Part shown: positions 10,121 through 20,386 of the stretch, piece after piece
Layout: each line of letters starts with the position of its first letter
Position numbering within the stretch: position 1 is the stretch's first letter
Source of the DNA: Roseicella sp. DB1501
Lineage (GTDB): Bacteria; Pseudomonadota; Alphaproteobacteria; Acetobacterales; Acetobacteraceae
Direction of reading: 5' to 3'
Assembly: GCF_013112485.1 (NCBI RefSeq)
Contig: NZ_JABFHG010000004.1
Coordinates: forward strand, 124,001-188,000
Length of the DNA stretch: 64,000 nt
Position numbers and translations under genes: made by a program
The notes under the pieces: generated by a model
What the model was told of the DNA's origin: nothing
Database searches by the model: none
What the model saw: the letters and a program-made list of their open reading frames with translations, nothing else

Positions 10121-10800
10121 TGCCGCGCTACGCCCAGCCTGGCGACGAGGTGCATCCCGGCCATCCGGTCACGGTCAGCCGCTACGGCCCGCTGGCCCGG
10201 CTCAACCACTGGATCACGGCGCTGAGCCTGATCTTGCTCGCCCTCTCCGGCCTCGCCATGTTCCATCCCTCGCTCTTCTTCCTGAGCGATCTCTTCGGCG
10301 GCGGCCAGAACACCCGCGCCTTCCATCCCTGGATCGGCGTGGTGCTCTTCGCGAGCTTCTTCGTCTTCTTCTTCCAGCTCTGGCGCGCCAACCTGCCGGA
10401 GCGCACGGATGTCGTCTGGCTGTCGCGCATCCGCGACGTGGTCGCCGGCAACGAGGAAAGCCTGCCCGAGCTCGGCAAGTACAATGCCGGCCAGAAATTC
10501 ATCTTCTGGAGCATGGCCTTCCTGATCCTGGTGCTGATCGGCACCGGGATCGTCATCTGGGACCGGTATTTCGAGACGGCGACGACGATCGAGACCCAGC
10601 GGGTCGCGGTGCTGGTCCACTCCATCGCCGCGGTGCTCATCATCTGCATCTTCATCCTGCATGTCTATGCCGCGATCTGGACGCGCGGCACGCTGCGGGC
10701 GATGACGCGGGGCACCGTCACCGGCGGCTGGGCCTGGCGCCACCACCGCAAATGGCTGCGCGAGCTGGCCGGCCAGCGGAAGACCAAGCCGGCCAAATAG
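10120..10800 (+). CDS. fdoI: formate dehydrogenase cytochrome b556 subunit
   Basis: The gamma subunit has 226 residues. Four membrane helices are visible (roughly residues 25-45, 64-84, 126-146 and 164-184), with histidines such as those in RLNHWI and VHSIAA, and in ILHVYAA, positioned as heme b ligands. It passes electrons from FdoH to the quinone pool. The ATG at 10120 shares its A with the fdoH stop (TGATG), which fixes the start. The family is typically 210-220 residues, so length is normal. Confidence 0.94.
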   Translation: MPRYAQPGDEVHPGHPVTVSRYGPLARLNHWITALSLILLALSGLAMFHPSLFFLSDLFGGGQNTRAFHPWIGVVLFASFFVFFFQLWRANLPERTDVVWLSRIRDVVAGNEESLPELGKYNAGQKFIFWSMAFLILVLIGTGIVIWDRYFETATTIETQRVAVLVHSIAAVLIICIFILHVYAAIWTRGTLRAMTRGTVTGGWAWRHHRKWLRELAGQRKTKPAK

Positions 10801-10841
10801 CGCAATCTCCGGTCGTGGCCGGTCCGGCCCGTCGAGGTGAC

Positions 10842-11759
10842 ATGTCCGCATTCCAATCCCCGCAGCCCGACCCCTCGGCGATCGGACGTCTGGCGAAGGC
10901 GCCCTTCGCCCTGCTGCCCGATCCGGCCTCGCACTTTCGCCGACGCGCCGAGCGCTTCGAGGTTCTGGCGGCCGATTCCGCTCTCGCCCCCTATCTGCGC
11001 TTCCTCGCCGGGCTGAGCGCGCGGCAGCAGGCGCTCGCCTCCAGCCTGCCGCCGCTGCCCCCGCCGCCCGCGGCCCAGCTCGAGAGGGCCCGGAGCGCCG
11101 CCATGCCGCCGCTCGACCGCCATGCCATGGTGGGTGCGGCCGACCTGACGGGCCTGGTCACGCAATTCCTCGACGCGGTCGCCGACCTCGCCATGCCGGC
11201 GCCCGCCGCCGCGGCGCTGGCGGCGCTGCGGGTGGCCGATCCTGCCGAGCGCGCCGCCATGCTCGGCAATGTCCTTGCCGATGCCATCCCGGCCGATGCG
11301 CTGCCGCAGCACCTTTTCCTCTCGGCGGCGCTGCAGGTGCAGGCCGTGCGCCAGGCCGCGGTGCTGGATGCGGCGCGGCTGGTGCCGGTCGGGACCGGGC
11401 TCTGCCCGGTCTGCGGCGGGCCGCCCGTCGCCTCCTTCGTCACCGGTCGCCCCGGCGCCGAGGGCGCGCGCTACGCCGCCTGCGCCTTCTGCGGCACGGC
11501 GTGGAACGAGGTGCGCATCAAATGCCTCGCCTGCAACTCGACCAAGGGCATCGGCTACCGCGCGCCCGAGGGCGAGGATGCGACCATCAAGGCCGAGACC
11601 TGCGATGCCTGCCGGAGCTGGGTGAAGATCCTCTACCAGGACCGGAACCCGGCGCTCGACCCGCTCGCGGACGATGTCGGCAGCCTCGGCCTCGACCTGC
11701 TGATGCAGGGCGCCGAGTACCGCCGCGCCGGCTTCGACCCCTTCCTCATCGGCTACTGA
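10842..11759 (+). CDS. fdhE: formate dehydrogenase accessory protein FdhE
   Basis: The protein has 305 residues and is needed for assembly of active respiratory formate dehydrogenases. The C-terminal half contains four CxxC pairs: CPVC near residue 188, then CAFC, CLAC and CDAC, which is the rubredoxin-like iron-binding pattern of FdhE. The start ATG follows GAGGTGAC. It sits 41 bases after fdoI and 4 bases before selA, so maturation and Sec insertion are in one transcription unit with the enzyme. Confidence 0.93.
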   Translation: MSAFQSPQPDPSAIGRLAKAPFALLPDPASHFRRRAERFEVLAADSALAPYLRFLAGLSARQQALASSLPPLPPPPAAQLERARSAAMPPLDRHAMVGAADLTGLVTQFLDAVADLAMPAPAAAALAALRVADPAERAAMLGNVLADAIPADALPQHLFLSAALQVQAVRQAAVLDAARLVPVGTGLCPVCGGPPVASFVTGRPGAEGARYAACAFCGTAWNEVRIKCLACNSTKGIGYRAPEGEDATIKAETCDACRSWVKILYQDRNPALDPLADDVGSLGLDLLMQGAEYRRAGFDPFLIGY

Positions 11760-11763
11760 CCCC

Positions 11764-13161
11764 ATGCCGGACAAGGCCGCGCTGCGCGCCCTGCCTTCGG
11801 TGGACCGCGTCCTCTCGACGCCCGACGGCGCCGCGCTGATCGATGCGCATGGCCGTGCCGAGGTCACCGCCGCGATCCGGGCGGCGCTGGCCGGGCTGCG
11901 TGCCGAGGGTGGCACCGGCGCGGCCACGGTGGAGGCGGCGGTCCTCGCCCGGGCGCGGGACTGGCTGGCGGCGCGGCAGCCCGCGGGCTTGCGCCCCGTC
12001 TTCAACCTCACCGGCACCGTGCTGCACACCAATCTCGGCCGCGCCCTGCTGGCCGAGGCGGCGATCGAGGCCGCCACCACGGCGATGCGCGAGGCGATGG
12101 CGCTGGAGTTCGACCTTGGCACCGGCCGGCGCGGCGAGCGCGACGACCATCTGCGCAGCCTGCTATGCGAGCTGACCGGCGCCGAGGATGCGACGGCGGT
12201 CAACAACAACGCCGCCGCCGTGCTGCTCGCCCTCAACACCCTCGGCGCCGGCCGCGAGGCGCTGGTCTCGCGCGGCGAGCTGATCGAGATCGGCGGCGCC
12301 TTCCGCATGCCGGACATCATGGCACGGGCCGGTGTCCGGCTGGTCGAGATCGGCACCACCAACCGCACCCATGCGCGCGACTACGAGGCCGCGATCGGGC
12401 CGGAGACCGGCCTGATCCTGAAGGTCCATACCTCGAACTATCGGATCGAGGGCTTCACCGCCGCGGTGGGCGGCGCCGCGCTCGCCGGCATCGCCCGCAA
12501 GGCCGGGGTGCCGCTGCTGAACGACCTCGGCTCGGGCACGCTGATCGACCTCGCGCCGCATGGGTTGCAGCGCGAGCCGACGGTGCGCGAGGTGGTGGCG
12601 GAGGGCGCCGATCTCGTCACCTTCTCCGGCGACAAGCTGCTCGGCGGGCCGCAGGCGGGCTTCATCCTCGGGCGGCGCGACCTCATCGCCGCCATCAACC
12701 GCAACCCGATGAAGCGGGCGCTGCGGCTCGACAAGATCCGCCTCGCCGCGCTGGTGGCGACCCTGCAGCTCTACCGCGATCCGGACCGGCTGGCGGCGCG
12801 GCTGCCGACGCTGCGGCTGCTGGCGCGCGACACGGCGGAGATCGCCGCCCTGGCCGCCCGCCTCGCACCACGCGTGGCGGCGCTGCTGCCGCCCGGCTTC
12901 GGCGCCGAGGCCTGCGACTGCCGTAGCCAGATCGGCTCCGGCGCCCTGCCGCTTGACACCTTGCCGAGCGCCGGGCTGCGGGTGACGGCGCCACGCGGGC
13001 GGGAGCTCGAGCGGCTGGTGGCGGCGCTGCGCGACCTGCCGCGCCCGGTGCTCGGCCGGTTGCAGGACGGGGCGCTGCTGCTCGACCTGCGCTGCCTGGA
13101 GGAGGAGGCGGGCTTCCTCGGCAGCCTCGGGCATCTCGCGAGGCGATATGGGCTGGCTTGA
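11764..13161 (+). CDS. selA: L-seryl-tRNA(Sec) selenium transferase
   Basis: SelA is a PLP enzyme that converts Ser-tRNA(Sec) to Sec-tRNA(Sec) using selenophosphate. The protein has 465 residues, the usual length. The PLP lysine is K291 in [12 protein letters not shown] (K295 in E. coli, from memory). The N-terminal tRNA-binding region with LPSVDRVL and the [17 protein letters not shown] motif are present. It starts 4 bases after fdhE and its end overlaps the next gene by 14 bases. Partner genes selB, selC and selD all lie in this window. Confidence 0.97.
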   Translation: MPDKAALRALPSVDRVLSTPDGAALIDAHGRAEVTAAIRAALAGLRAEGGTGAATVEAAVLARARDWLAARQPAGLRPVFNLTGTVLHTNLGRALLAEAAIEAATTAMREAMALEFDLGTGRRGERDDHLRSLLCELTGAEDATAVNNNAAAVLLALNTLGAGREALVSRGELIEIGGAFRMPDIMARAGVRLVEIGTTNRTHARDYEAAIGPETGLILKVHTSNYRIEGFTAAVGGAALAGIARKAGVPLLNDLGSGTLIDLAPHGLQREPTVREVVAEGADLVTFSGDKLLGGPQAGFILGRRDLIAAINRNPMKRALRLDKIRLAALVATLQLYRDPDRLAARLPTLRLLARDTAEIAALAARLAPRVAALLPPGFGAEACDCRSQIGSGALPLDTLPSAGLRVTAPRGRELERLVAALRDLPRPVLGRLQDGALLLDLRCLEEEAGFLGSLGHLARRYGLA

Positions 13162-13923
13162 CCGGCTGCGCCGCGCCCCGACACCCGACCCGATGGCGGC
13201 GGCGATGGCGGCCTTCCGGCGCGGCGACCATGCGGCGGCGCTTGTCCTGTGGGAGGGGCCGGCGCGGGCCGGCGATGCGCGGGCCCAGTGCAATATCGGC
13301 GCCTGCTTCGCCGAGGGGCTCGGCGTGCCGGCCGATGCCAGGCTGGCGCTGCGCTGGCTCACCCCGCCGGCAGAGGCGGGCTATCCGCCGGCGCAGCGCA
13401 ACCTTGCCGGGCTGCTGCTGCGCGGCGGGGCGGGGATCGAGACGGATTTCGCCCGCGCCGCCGCGCTCTACCGCCGCGCCGCCGAGGCCGGCGACGCGCT
13501 GGCGCAGGACATGCTGAGCTGGATGCTGCTCGAGGGCGAGGTAATGCCGCCCGATCCGACCGAGGCGCGGCGCTGGGCCGAGGCGGCCGCGGCGCAGGGC
13601 ATCGCCGCCGCCATGACGCGGCTCGGCATGCTGCACCACCATGCCATGGGCGTGCCGCGCGATCCGGCGATGGCGGTGCGGTGGTGGCGGCAGGCGGCCG
13701 CGCGCGGCGATGCCGATGGCCAGGCCATGCTCGGCGCCGCGCTGCATCTCGGCGCCGGCATCGCGGCGGATCCGGTCGCGGCCCTCACTTGGCTGCTGCG
13801 GGCCCAGGCGGGCGGCAGCCAACTCGCCCGACCCTTCCTCGGCCCCGCCCGGGCGGGGCTCGACGCGGCGGGGCAGGCGGAGGCCGCGGCGCGCGCGGCG
13901 GCGCCATTGCCGGAGGTGACGGC

Positions 13924-13927
<4 letters not shown>
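13148..13927 (+). CDS. Sel1-like repeat (SLR) protein inside the sel operon
   Basis: This 259-residue protein is made of about five Sel1-like repeats of 35-37 residues, seen as recurring [16 protein letters not shown]-type helices ending in A-W-L or A-W-R stretches (from about residue 17 to 235). Such repeats form alpha-helical scaffolds for protein contacts. There is no signal peptide. It overlaps selA by 14 bases at its start and selB by four bases (ATGA) at its end, so it is translated together with both. A role in Sec delivery or in the formate dehydrogenases is suggested only by position. The name of the repeat family has nothing to do with selenium. Confidence 0.85.
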
Positions 13928-15965
<2,038 letters not shown>

Positions 15966-15969
<4 letters not shown>

Positions 15970-16343
15970 GCGCGGCCCGCGACACCGATTTCGACGACTG
16001 GCTCACCGCGACCTTCGCCGCGGTCGGGCCCTTCACGATGCTCGTCGTGCTGCTCGACATCACCGAGCGGACGGTCGAGCCGCTACGGGCGGCGCATCTG
16101 CACGTAATGGGCGACGAGACCCGCTGGCCGGAGATGCTCGCGCTCTTCGCCGGGGCCGGGGTGCCCTGGTCCGGCGCGGTCTTCTACCGGGCCGGGCGCG
16201 AGGGGCTGGTCGAGGACCGGGTGGCGCGGGAACGCCTCGCCGCGCTGACGCGCAAGCTGCACGAGGACCGCTCCCTGGTGGGCGAGGGAGAGTTCTTCAA
16301 CCGCGACGGCTTGCGGCTGCGCATCGAGCCGCGGGACCATTGA
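15966..16343 (+). CDS. conserved small protein of unknown function after selC
   Basis: I do not recognise this 125-residue soluble protein. It is mildly acidic, has no signal peptide or membrane helix and no cysteines, and contains TFAAVGPFTMLVVLLDITER followed by a mixed alpha-beta pattern. GGAGG at 15957-15961 lies four bases before the ATG, so the start is well supported. The ATG overlaps the stop of the extended selB frame, and tRNA-Sec lies immediately upstream. It appears to be the last gene of the formate and Sec operon. Confidence 0.7.
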
Positions 16344-16360
16344 TGCCGGCGTGCTACCCG

Positions 16361-16469
16361 GCTCATGCCGGGCGCACGAGGTTCCGACCGGCCCGCAGGG
16401 CCAAGCGTCCGAACGGACGCCGCGCGAGTGCGGCGGAGCCAAGCCGCTGGACGCGGCGCCCGGCATTCG
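16361..16469 (-). repeat. mosaic hairpin repeat, divergent copy (HP-1)
   Basis: The convergent gap after the Sec operon holds a run of hairpins. Read on the minus strand these are GCCGC-GTCCA-GCGGC (16457-16443), then the linker TTGGCT, a CGCCGC/GCGGCG stem, GCGTCC-GTTC-GGACGC (16420-16405) and GGCCC-TGC-GGGCC (16402-16390). The order, the GCCGGGCG lead-in, the TTGGCT linker and the GTTC loop match the repeat copies at 26471, 31843 and 49701, although the stems differ. Confidence 0.65.
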
Positions 16470-16504
16470 AGGGGCACGACGGTGAAACCTTCGTGCACAA
16501 GATA

Positions 16505-16837
16505 TCAGCAGCGCTCCGCCCGGACCGGCGCCGCCAGCGGGTCGAGGCCGCGGGCGGTCGGCGGCTGCCAGGTGCTGGAGGAGCTGACGGCGCCCTGGGG
16601 GTTGGTGCCGATCTGCGAGCCGCCGGTGCCGCCGCTCCAGCCCGTCGAACCGGCATTGCCCGGGGCGGTGCCGTCCCGGCTGTTGCGCGCGGGCGGCGTC
16701 GCCGCCTCGGCCTGGGCGCCGGGCGGACAGCCCTTGGACGCCGCGGGCGCCGGCTGCTGCTGCGCGAAGCCCGGCATGGCCAGGGCGAGGCCGGCGACGA
16801 GGCCGATGAGGGTGGTTCGAACCAGCATGCGAGGCAT
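16505..16837 (-). CDS. small exported protein of unknown function
   Basis: This 110-residue protein starts with MPRMLVRTTLIGLVAGLALA, a clear Sec-type signal peptide with likely cleavage after PGFAQ or AQQ. The mature part is low in structure, rich in Gly, Ser, Pro and Ala, and contains two cysteines. The ORF could begin at 16858; I prefer 16837 (or 16828) because the signal peptide begins there. It lies 63 bases downstream of selD on the same strand. I do not recognise a family. Confidence 0.55.
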   Translation of the reverse strand: MPRMLVRTTLIGLVAGLALAMPGFAQQQPAPAASKGCPPGAQAEAATPPARNSRDGTAPGNAGSTGWSGGTGGSQIGTNPQGAVSSSSTWQPPTARGLDPLAAPVRAERC

Positions 16838-16900
16838 CCCCGGTTGCGGCGGTGTCACACGCCCAACGCCGCAGCGCCGGCCGCGTGACCGCGGCGTTGC

Positions 16901-17947
16901 TCATTCCACCTGGATGCGCGCCGATCCGGCCGTGACGCTGCCGATGCGCCGCGCCGCGGGGTAGCCGGCGGCGGTGATCCGCGCCACCAGCCCCTCCGCC
17001 GCCGCGCCGTCGCAGGCGATGAGCAGGCCGCCCGAGGTCTGCGGATCGGTCAGCAGCGCCCGCTGCCAGTCCGGGCACTCTGGCGGCAACGCGACCGCCT
17101 CGCCATAGCTCGCCCAATTGCGCTGCGAGGCGCCGGTTACGAAGCCCTGCCGCGCCAGCGCCGCGGCGCGCGGCAGCAGCGGCACATCCTCGAAGCGGAC
17201 CGACAGCGACACGCCCGAGCCGCGCGCCATCTCCAGCGCATGGCCGAGCAGGCCGAAGCCGGTCACGTCGGTCAGCCCATGCACCGCCGGCTCCTCGGCG
17301 AGCTCGGCACCGATCCGGTTCAGCAGGGTGGTCGAGCGCAGCATCGCCGCGTAATCGGCCTCCGGCAGCTCGTGCTTCTTGATGGCGGCGGAATAGATGC
17401 CGACACCGATCCCCTTGGTCAGGATCAGCGCGTCGCCCGGCCGGGCGCCGGTGTTGCGGCGGATGCGGTCGGGATGGCCGAGGCCGATCACCGCCAGCCC
17501 GTAGATCGGCTCGGGCGAATCGATGGAATGGCCGCCGGCCACCGGGATGCCGGCCTCGGCGCAGATTGCGGCGCCGCCGGCGAGGATACGGCGGATCACC
17601 GCCGGCTCCAGCTTGCCGATCGGCATGCCAAGGATCGCCAGGGCCATGATCGGCCTGCCGCCCATGGCGTAGATGTCGGAGATGGCGTTGGTGGCGGCGA
17701 TGCGGCCGAAATCCTCCGGGTCATCGACCATCGGCATGAAGAAATCCGTGGTGGCGATGACCGCGAGGTTGTCATTCACCTGCCAGACCGCGGCGTCGTC
17801 GGCCGTCTCGGCGCCGACCAGGAGCTGGCTGAAGGGCCGTGCCGCCGGCTGGTCGGCGAGCAGGCTCTGCAGCACCGAGGGGGCGAGCTTGCAGCCGCAG
17901 CCGCCGCCATGGGCGAGGTCGGTGAGGCGTGGGGTCTGGCTGGGCAT
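16901..17947 (-). CDS. selD: selenide, water dikinase (selenophosphate synthase)
   Basis: SelD makes selenophosphate from selenide and ATP, the selenium donor for SelA. It has 348 residues. The catalytic pair is Cys17 and Lys20 in GGGCGCKL, so this SelD is the Cys form rather than a selenoprotein. The AIRS-like ATP-binding motifs ([23 protein letters not shown]) are present. It is on the opposite strand from selA and selB, 66 bases downstream of moeA at the end of the fds operon, and converges on the Sec operon. This ties selenophosphate supply to expression of the Cys-type formate dehydrogenase. Confidence 0.96.
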   Translation of the reverse strand: MPSQTPRLTDLAHGGGCGCKLAPSVLQSLLADQPAARPFSQLLVGAETADDAAVWQVNDNLAVIATTDFFMPMVDDPEDFGRIAATNAISDIYAMGGRPIMALAILGMPIGKLEPAVIRRILAGGAAICAEAGIPVAGGHSIDSPEPIYGLAVIGLGHPDRIRRNTGARPGDALILTKGIGVGIYSAAIKKHELPEADYAAMLRSTTLLNRIGAELAEEPAVHGLTDVTGFGLLGHALEMARGSGVSLSVRFEDVPLLPRAAALARQGFVTGASQRNWASYGEAVALPPECPDWQRALLTDPQTSGGLLIACDGAAAEGLVARITAAGYPAARRIGSVTAGSARIQVE

Positions 17948-18013
17948 GGCTGGCTCCGTCTCCCGCGTTGTTCCTATCGCATATCCTGCGCGCCGGTCGC
18001 AGCCGGGCGCGGC

Positions 18014-19270
18014 TCATCCGCCCGCCAGCGTCCCGAAACCATGGAACCGCACCTCGCCACCCGGCCGGAGCTCGGCCAGCCCATCCGCCTCGGCGAAGGG
18101 GGTGAGCCGGGCCGAGCCGAAGCGCCGCGGCACCGCGAGCAGGGGCAGCCCATCCGCCTCGCCGGCCAGCCGGGCGGGCAGGAATTCAGTGCGCTCGCCG
18201 GCCGGGCGCGGCTCGGCCAGCCGCGCCGGCTGCCCGGTCAGCGGGGCCGGGACGCGCCCCGCCAACTGCTCGACCAGGGGCCGGGCATAGAGCAGTGCCC
18301 CGACCAGCGCCGCCACCGGATTGCCGGCGAGGCCGAGCAGCGGCAGGGCGCCAAGCCGGGACAGCAACAGCGGCTTGCCGGGGCGCTGGGCCAGGGCGAG
18401 GCGCTCAACCGTGCCGCCGAGGGCGCGGATGGCCGGGGCCAGCCGGTCCGCCTCGCTGCCGGCGGCGGAACCGCTGGAGACCACCAGGTCGAGATCGCCC
18501 GCCGCCGCCAGGCAAGCCGCGACGGCCGCGTCCTCGTCCCGGGCGATGCCGAGGTCGTGCAGCGTCACGCAGGGATCGGCGAGGACCGCCCGCAGCATCG
18601 GCCGGTTGGCATCGGGGATGGTGCCGGCGGAACCGGCAGCGCCGGGCGGCAGCAACTCGCTGCCGGTCGAGAGGATGCCGATGCGCACCCGCCGCCGCAC
18701 CGCCACGCTGCCGGCGCCCGCCGCGGCGGCGAGGGCGAGGCGCGCCGCGCCCAGCCGCGCGCCGGCGCGCAGGATCACCGCGCCCGCCGCCGCATCCTCG
18801 CCGCGGCGGCGGATGTGCTGCTCCCGCCGCACCGGCCGCAGCAGCACCACGCGCCCTGCCTCCAGGCGGCAGGCTTCCTCGAAGATCACGGCGGCGCTGC
18901 CGGGCGGCACCGCGGCGCCGGTCAGGACGCGCGCCGCCTCGCCGGGGGCGAGCGGCCGCGCATCCGGCTGGCCGGGCGCGATCGCGGCGCGGTGGCGCAG
19001 CGCCAGGGATGGGTCGCGGTCCAGCGCCTCGGCGCCGATGGCGAAGCCGTCCATGGCCGCGGTGTCGAAGGGCGGCATGTCGCGCGCGGCAAGCAGGTCT
19101 TCCGCCAGCACCCGGCCCGCCGCATCGTCCAACGGCAGGGTCTCGTTGCCCGCGACCGGGCCGGCAAGGGCCAGCACGCGCCGCCGCGCCTCGGTGACCG
19201 AGAGGCGGGAGGCGGCGGACGGGGTGGCGCGCGGCGGCCGCGCCAGGCTGCCGCCGCCCTCAGCCGGCAT
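18014..19270 (-). CDS. moeA: molybdopterin molybdenumtransferase MoeA
   Basis: The protein has 418 residues and inserts molybdate into adenylated molybdopterin, the final step of Mo cofactor synthesis. It shows the MoeA motif DDAAGRVLAEDLLA, PPFDTAAMDGFA near residue 68, GILSTGSELLP near 205, and LPLLGLAGNPVAALV near 310. The ATG at 19270 overlaps the end of fdsD by 11 bases, fixing the operon order. A longer ORF exists but the extra N-terminus is Arg-rich shadow sequence. As part of the fds operon it supplies cofactor for both formate dehydrogenases. Confidence 0.92.
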   Translation of the reverse strand: MPAEGGGSLARPPRATPSAASRLSVTEARRRVLALAGPVAGNETLPLDDAAGRVLAEDLLAARDMPPFDTAAMDGFAIGAEALDRDPSLALRHRAAIAPGQPDARPLAPGEAARVLTGAAVPPGSAAVIFEEACRLEAGRVVLLRPVRREQHIRRRGEDAAAGAVILRAGARLGAARLALAAAAGAGSVAVRRRVRIGILSTGSELLPPGAAGSAGTIPDANRPMLRAVLADPCVTLHDLGIARDEDAAVAACLAAAGDLDLVVSSGSAAGSEADRLAPAIRALGGTVERLALAQRPGKPLLLSRLGALPLLGLAGNPVAALVGALLYARPLVEQLAGRVPAPLTGQPARLAEPRPAGERTEFLPARLAGEADGLPLLAVPRRFGSARLTPFAEADGLAELRPGGEVRFHGFGTLAGG

Positions 19271-19544
19271 CGCTCTCCATCGGCCCGAGCGTCTCGGGCC
19301 CCGCGACCTCGCGGTGGATCGGGCTGCCGGCGAGGTCGCCCTCCCGCATCGCCGCCACCACCACGGCATCGATCCCCGGCATGCCGGCGGCGCAGAACCC
19401 GGCCAGGGCGCGGCGCATGCCGGGGGTCCAGAAGGCCTGGATATGCTCGCGCGTGCCGGCCACCGCCTCCGCCTCCGGATAGGCGCGGAAGAAGGCGGCG
19501 ATCTGGTTGGCCATGCGGATGAGCTTCTCGGGCTTCGCGCTCAT
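19260..19544 (-). CDS. fdsD: NAD-dependent formate dehydrogenase delta subunit
   Basis: This 94-residue protein matches FdsD, with the N-terminal pattern KLIRMANQIAAFFRAYPE and a WTPGMRRAL motif near residue 40. FdsD is a small subunit of the cytosolic FdsABGD complex of Rhodobacter and Cupriavidus; its exact function is unclear and may be structural. It overlaps fdhD by four bases upstream and moeA by 11 bases downstream. Confidence 0.9.
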   Translation of the reverse strand: MSAKPEKLIRMANQIAAFFRAYPEAEAVAGTREHIQAFWTPGMRRALAGFCAAGMPGIDAVVVAAMREGDLAGSPIHREVAGPETLGPMESDAG

Positions 19545-20386
19545 GCCGCATCCCCCTCGGCCCGCAGCCGCTCCGCGCCGTGGAAGGCGGTGACGGCGTC
19601 GCGGCGGGCGATGGCGAGCAGGATCATGTCGTGCTGCCGGGCGCGCTCGAGGGCGAGCGAGGTGGGGGCGGAGATGGCGACGAGGGCCCGGGCGCCCATG
19701 GCAGCCGCCTTCTCCACCATCTCGAAGGAGCAGCGGCTGGTGACGATGACGAAGCCCTCGCCCGCCGGGACCCTGTCGCGCAGCATGGCGCCGGCCAGCT
19801 TGTCGAGCGCGTTGTGCCGGCCGACATCCTCGCGCAGCAGCGCCAGCTCGCCCGTGGCGGTGGCGAAGCCCGCCGCATGCGCGCCGCGCGTCGCATCGCC
19901 GAGCGCCTGGCGCGTCTCCAGCGCCGAGAGCGCGCGCCGGAGGGCGGCGAGGGAGAGCGCCGGCGCCGGGCCCATGGGGGAGGCGGCCTGCGGCAGGTCG
20001 TCCAGATCCTCGATGCCGCAGAGGCCGCAGCCGGTGCGGCCGACCATGGAGCGGCGGCGGGCCAGGTGCGCGTGCAGCCGGGCCGGGACGAGATCGACCT
20101 GCAGCCGCAGCCCGCGCGCCTCGGCCTCGATGGAGACGGCGCGGATATCGGCGGCGCCGGCGATCACGCCCTCGGTCAGGCTGAAGCCATAGGCGAAATC
20201 CTCGAGATCGGCTGGCGTCGCCATCATCACCGCATAGGGCACGGTGGCGTAGGTGATGTTGACCGGCACCTCCTCGGGCACCAGGCGCTGGCCGGGCCGC
20301 GGGGGGCCGCCGAAGGGCAGCGTCACCGCCTCGACAGAGACCGCGCCAGCCGGCAGCGCCGCCGGCAGGTCGTCACTCAGCGGCAT
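19541..20386 (-). CDS. fdhD: formate dehydrogenase sulfurtransferase FdhD / FdsC
   Basis: The protein has 281 residues. FdhD carries sulfur from IscS to the bis-MGD cofactor so that Mo gains its essential sulfido ligand. The GRTGCGLCG motif near residue 115 holds the sulfur-relay cysteines. The C-terminal half contains EDVGRHNALDKLAG, the other family hallmark. It overlaps the 3-prime end of fdsA by 14 bases and fdsD by four bases. This single copy probably serves both the Fds and the Sec-type enzyme. Confidence 0.94.
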   Translation of the reverse strand: MPLSDDLPAALPAGAVSVEAVTLPFGGPPRPGQRLVPEEVPVNITYATVPYAVMMATPADLEDFAYGFSLTEGVIAGAADIRAVSIEAEARGLRLQVDLVPARLHAHLARRRSMVGRTGCGLCGIEDLDDLPQAASPMGPAPALSLAALRRALSALETRQALGDATRGAHAAGFATATGELALLREDVGRHNALDKLAGAMLRDRVPAGEGFVIVTSRCSFEMVEKAAAMGARALVAISAPTSLALERARQHDMILLAIARRDAVTAFHGAERLRAEGDAA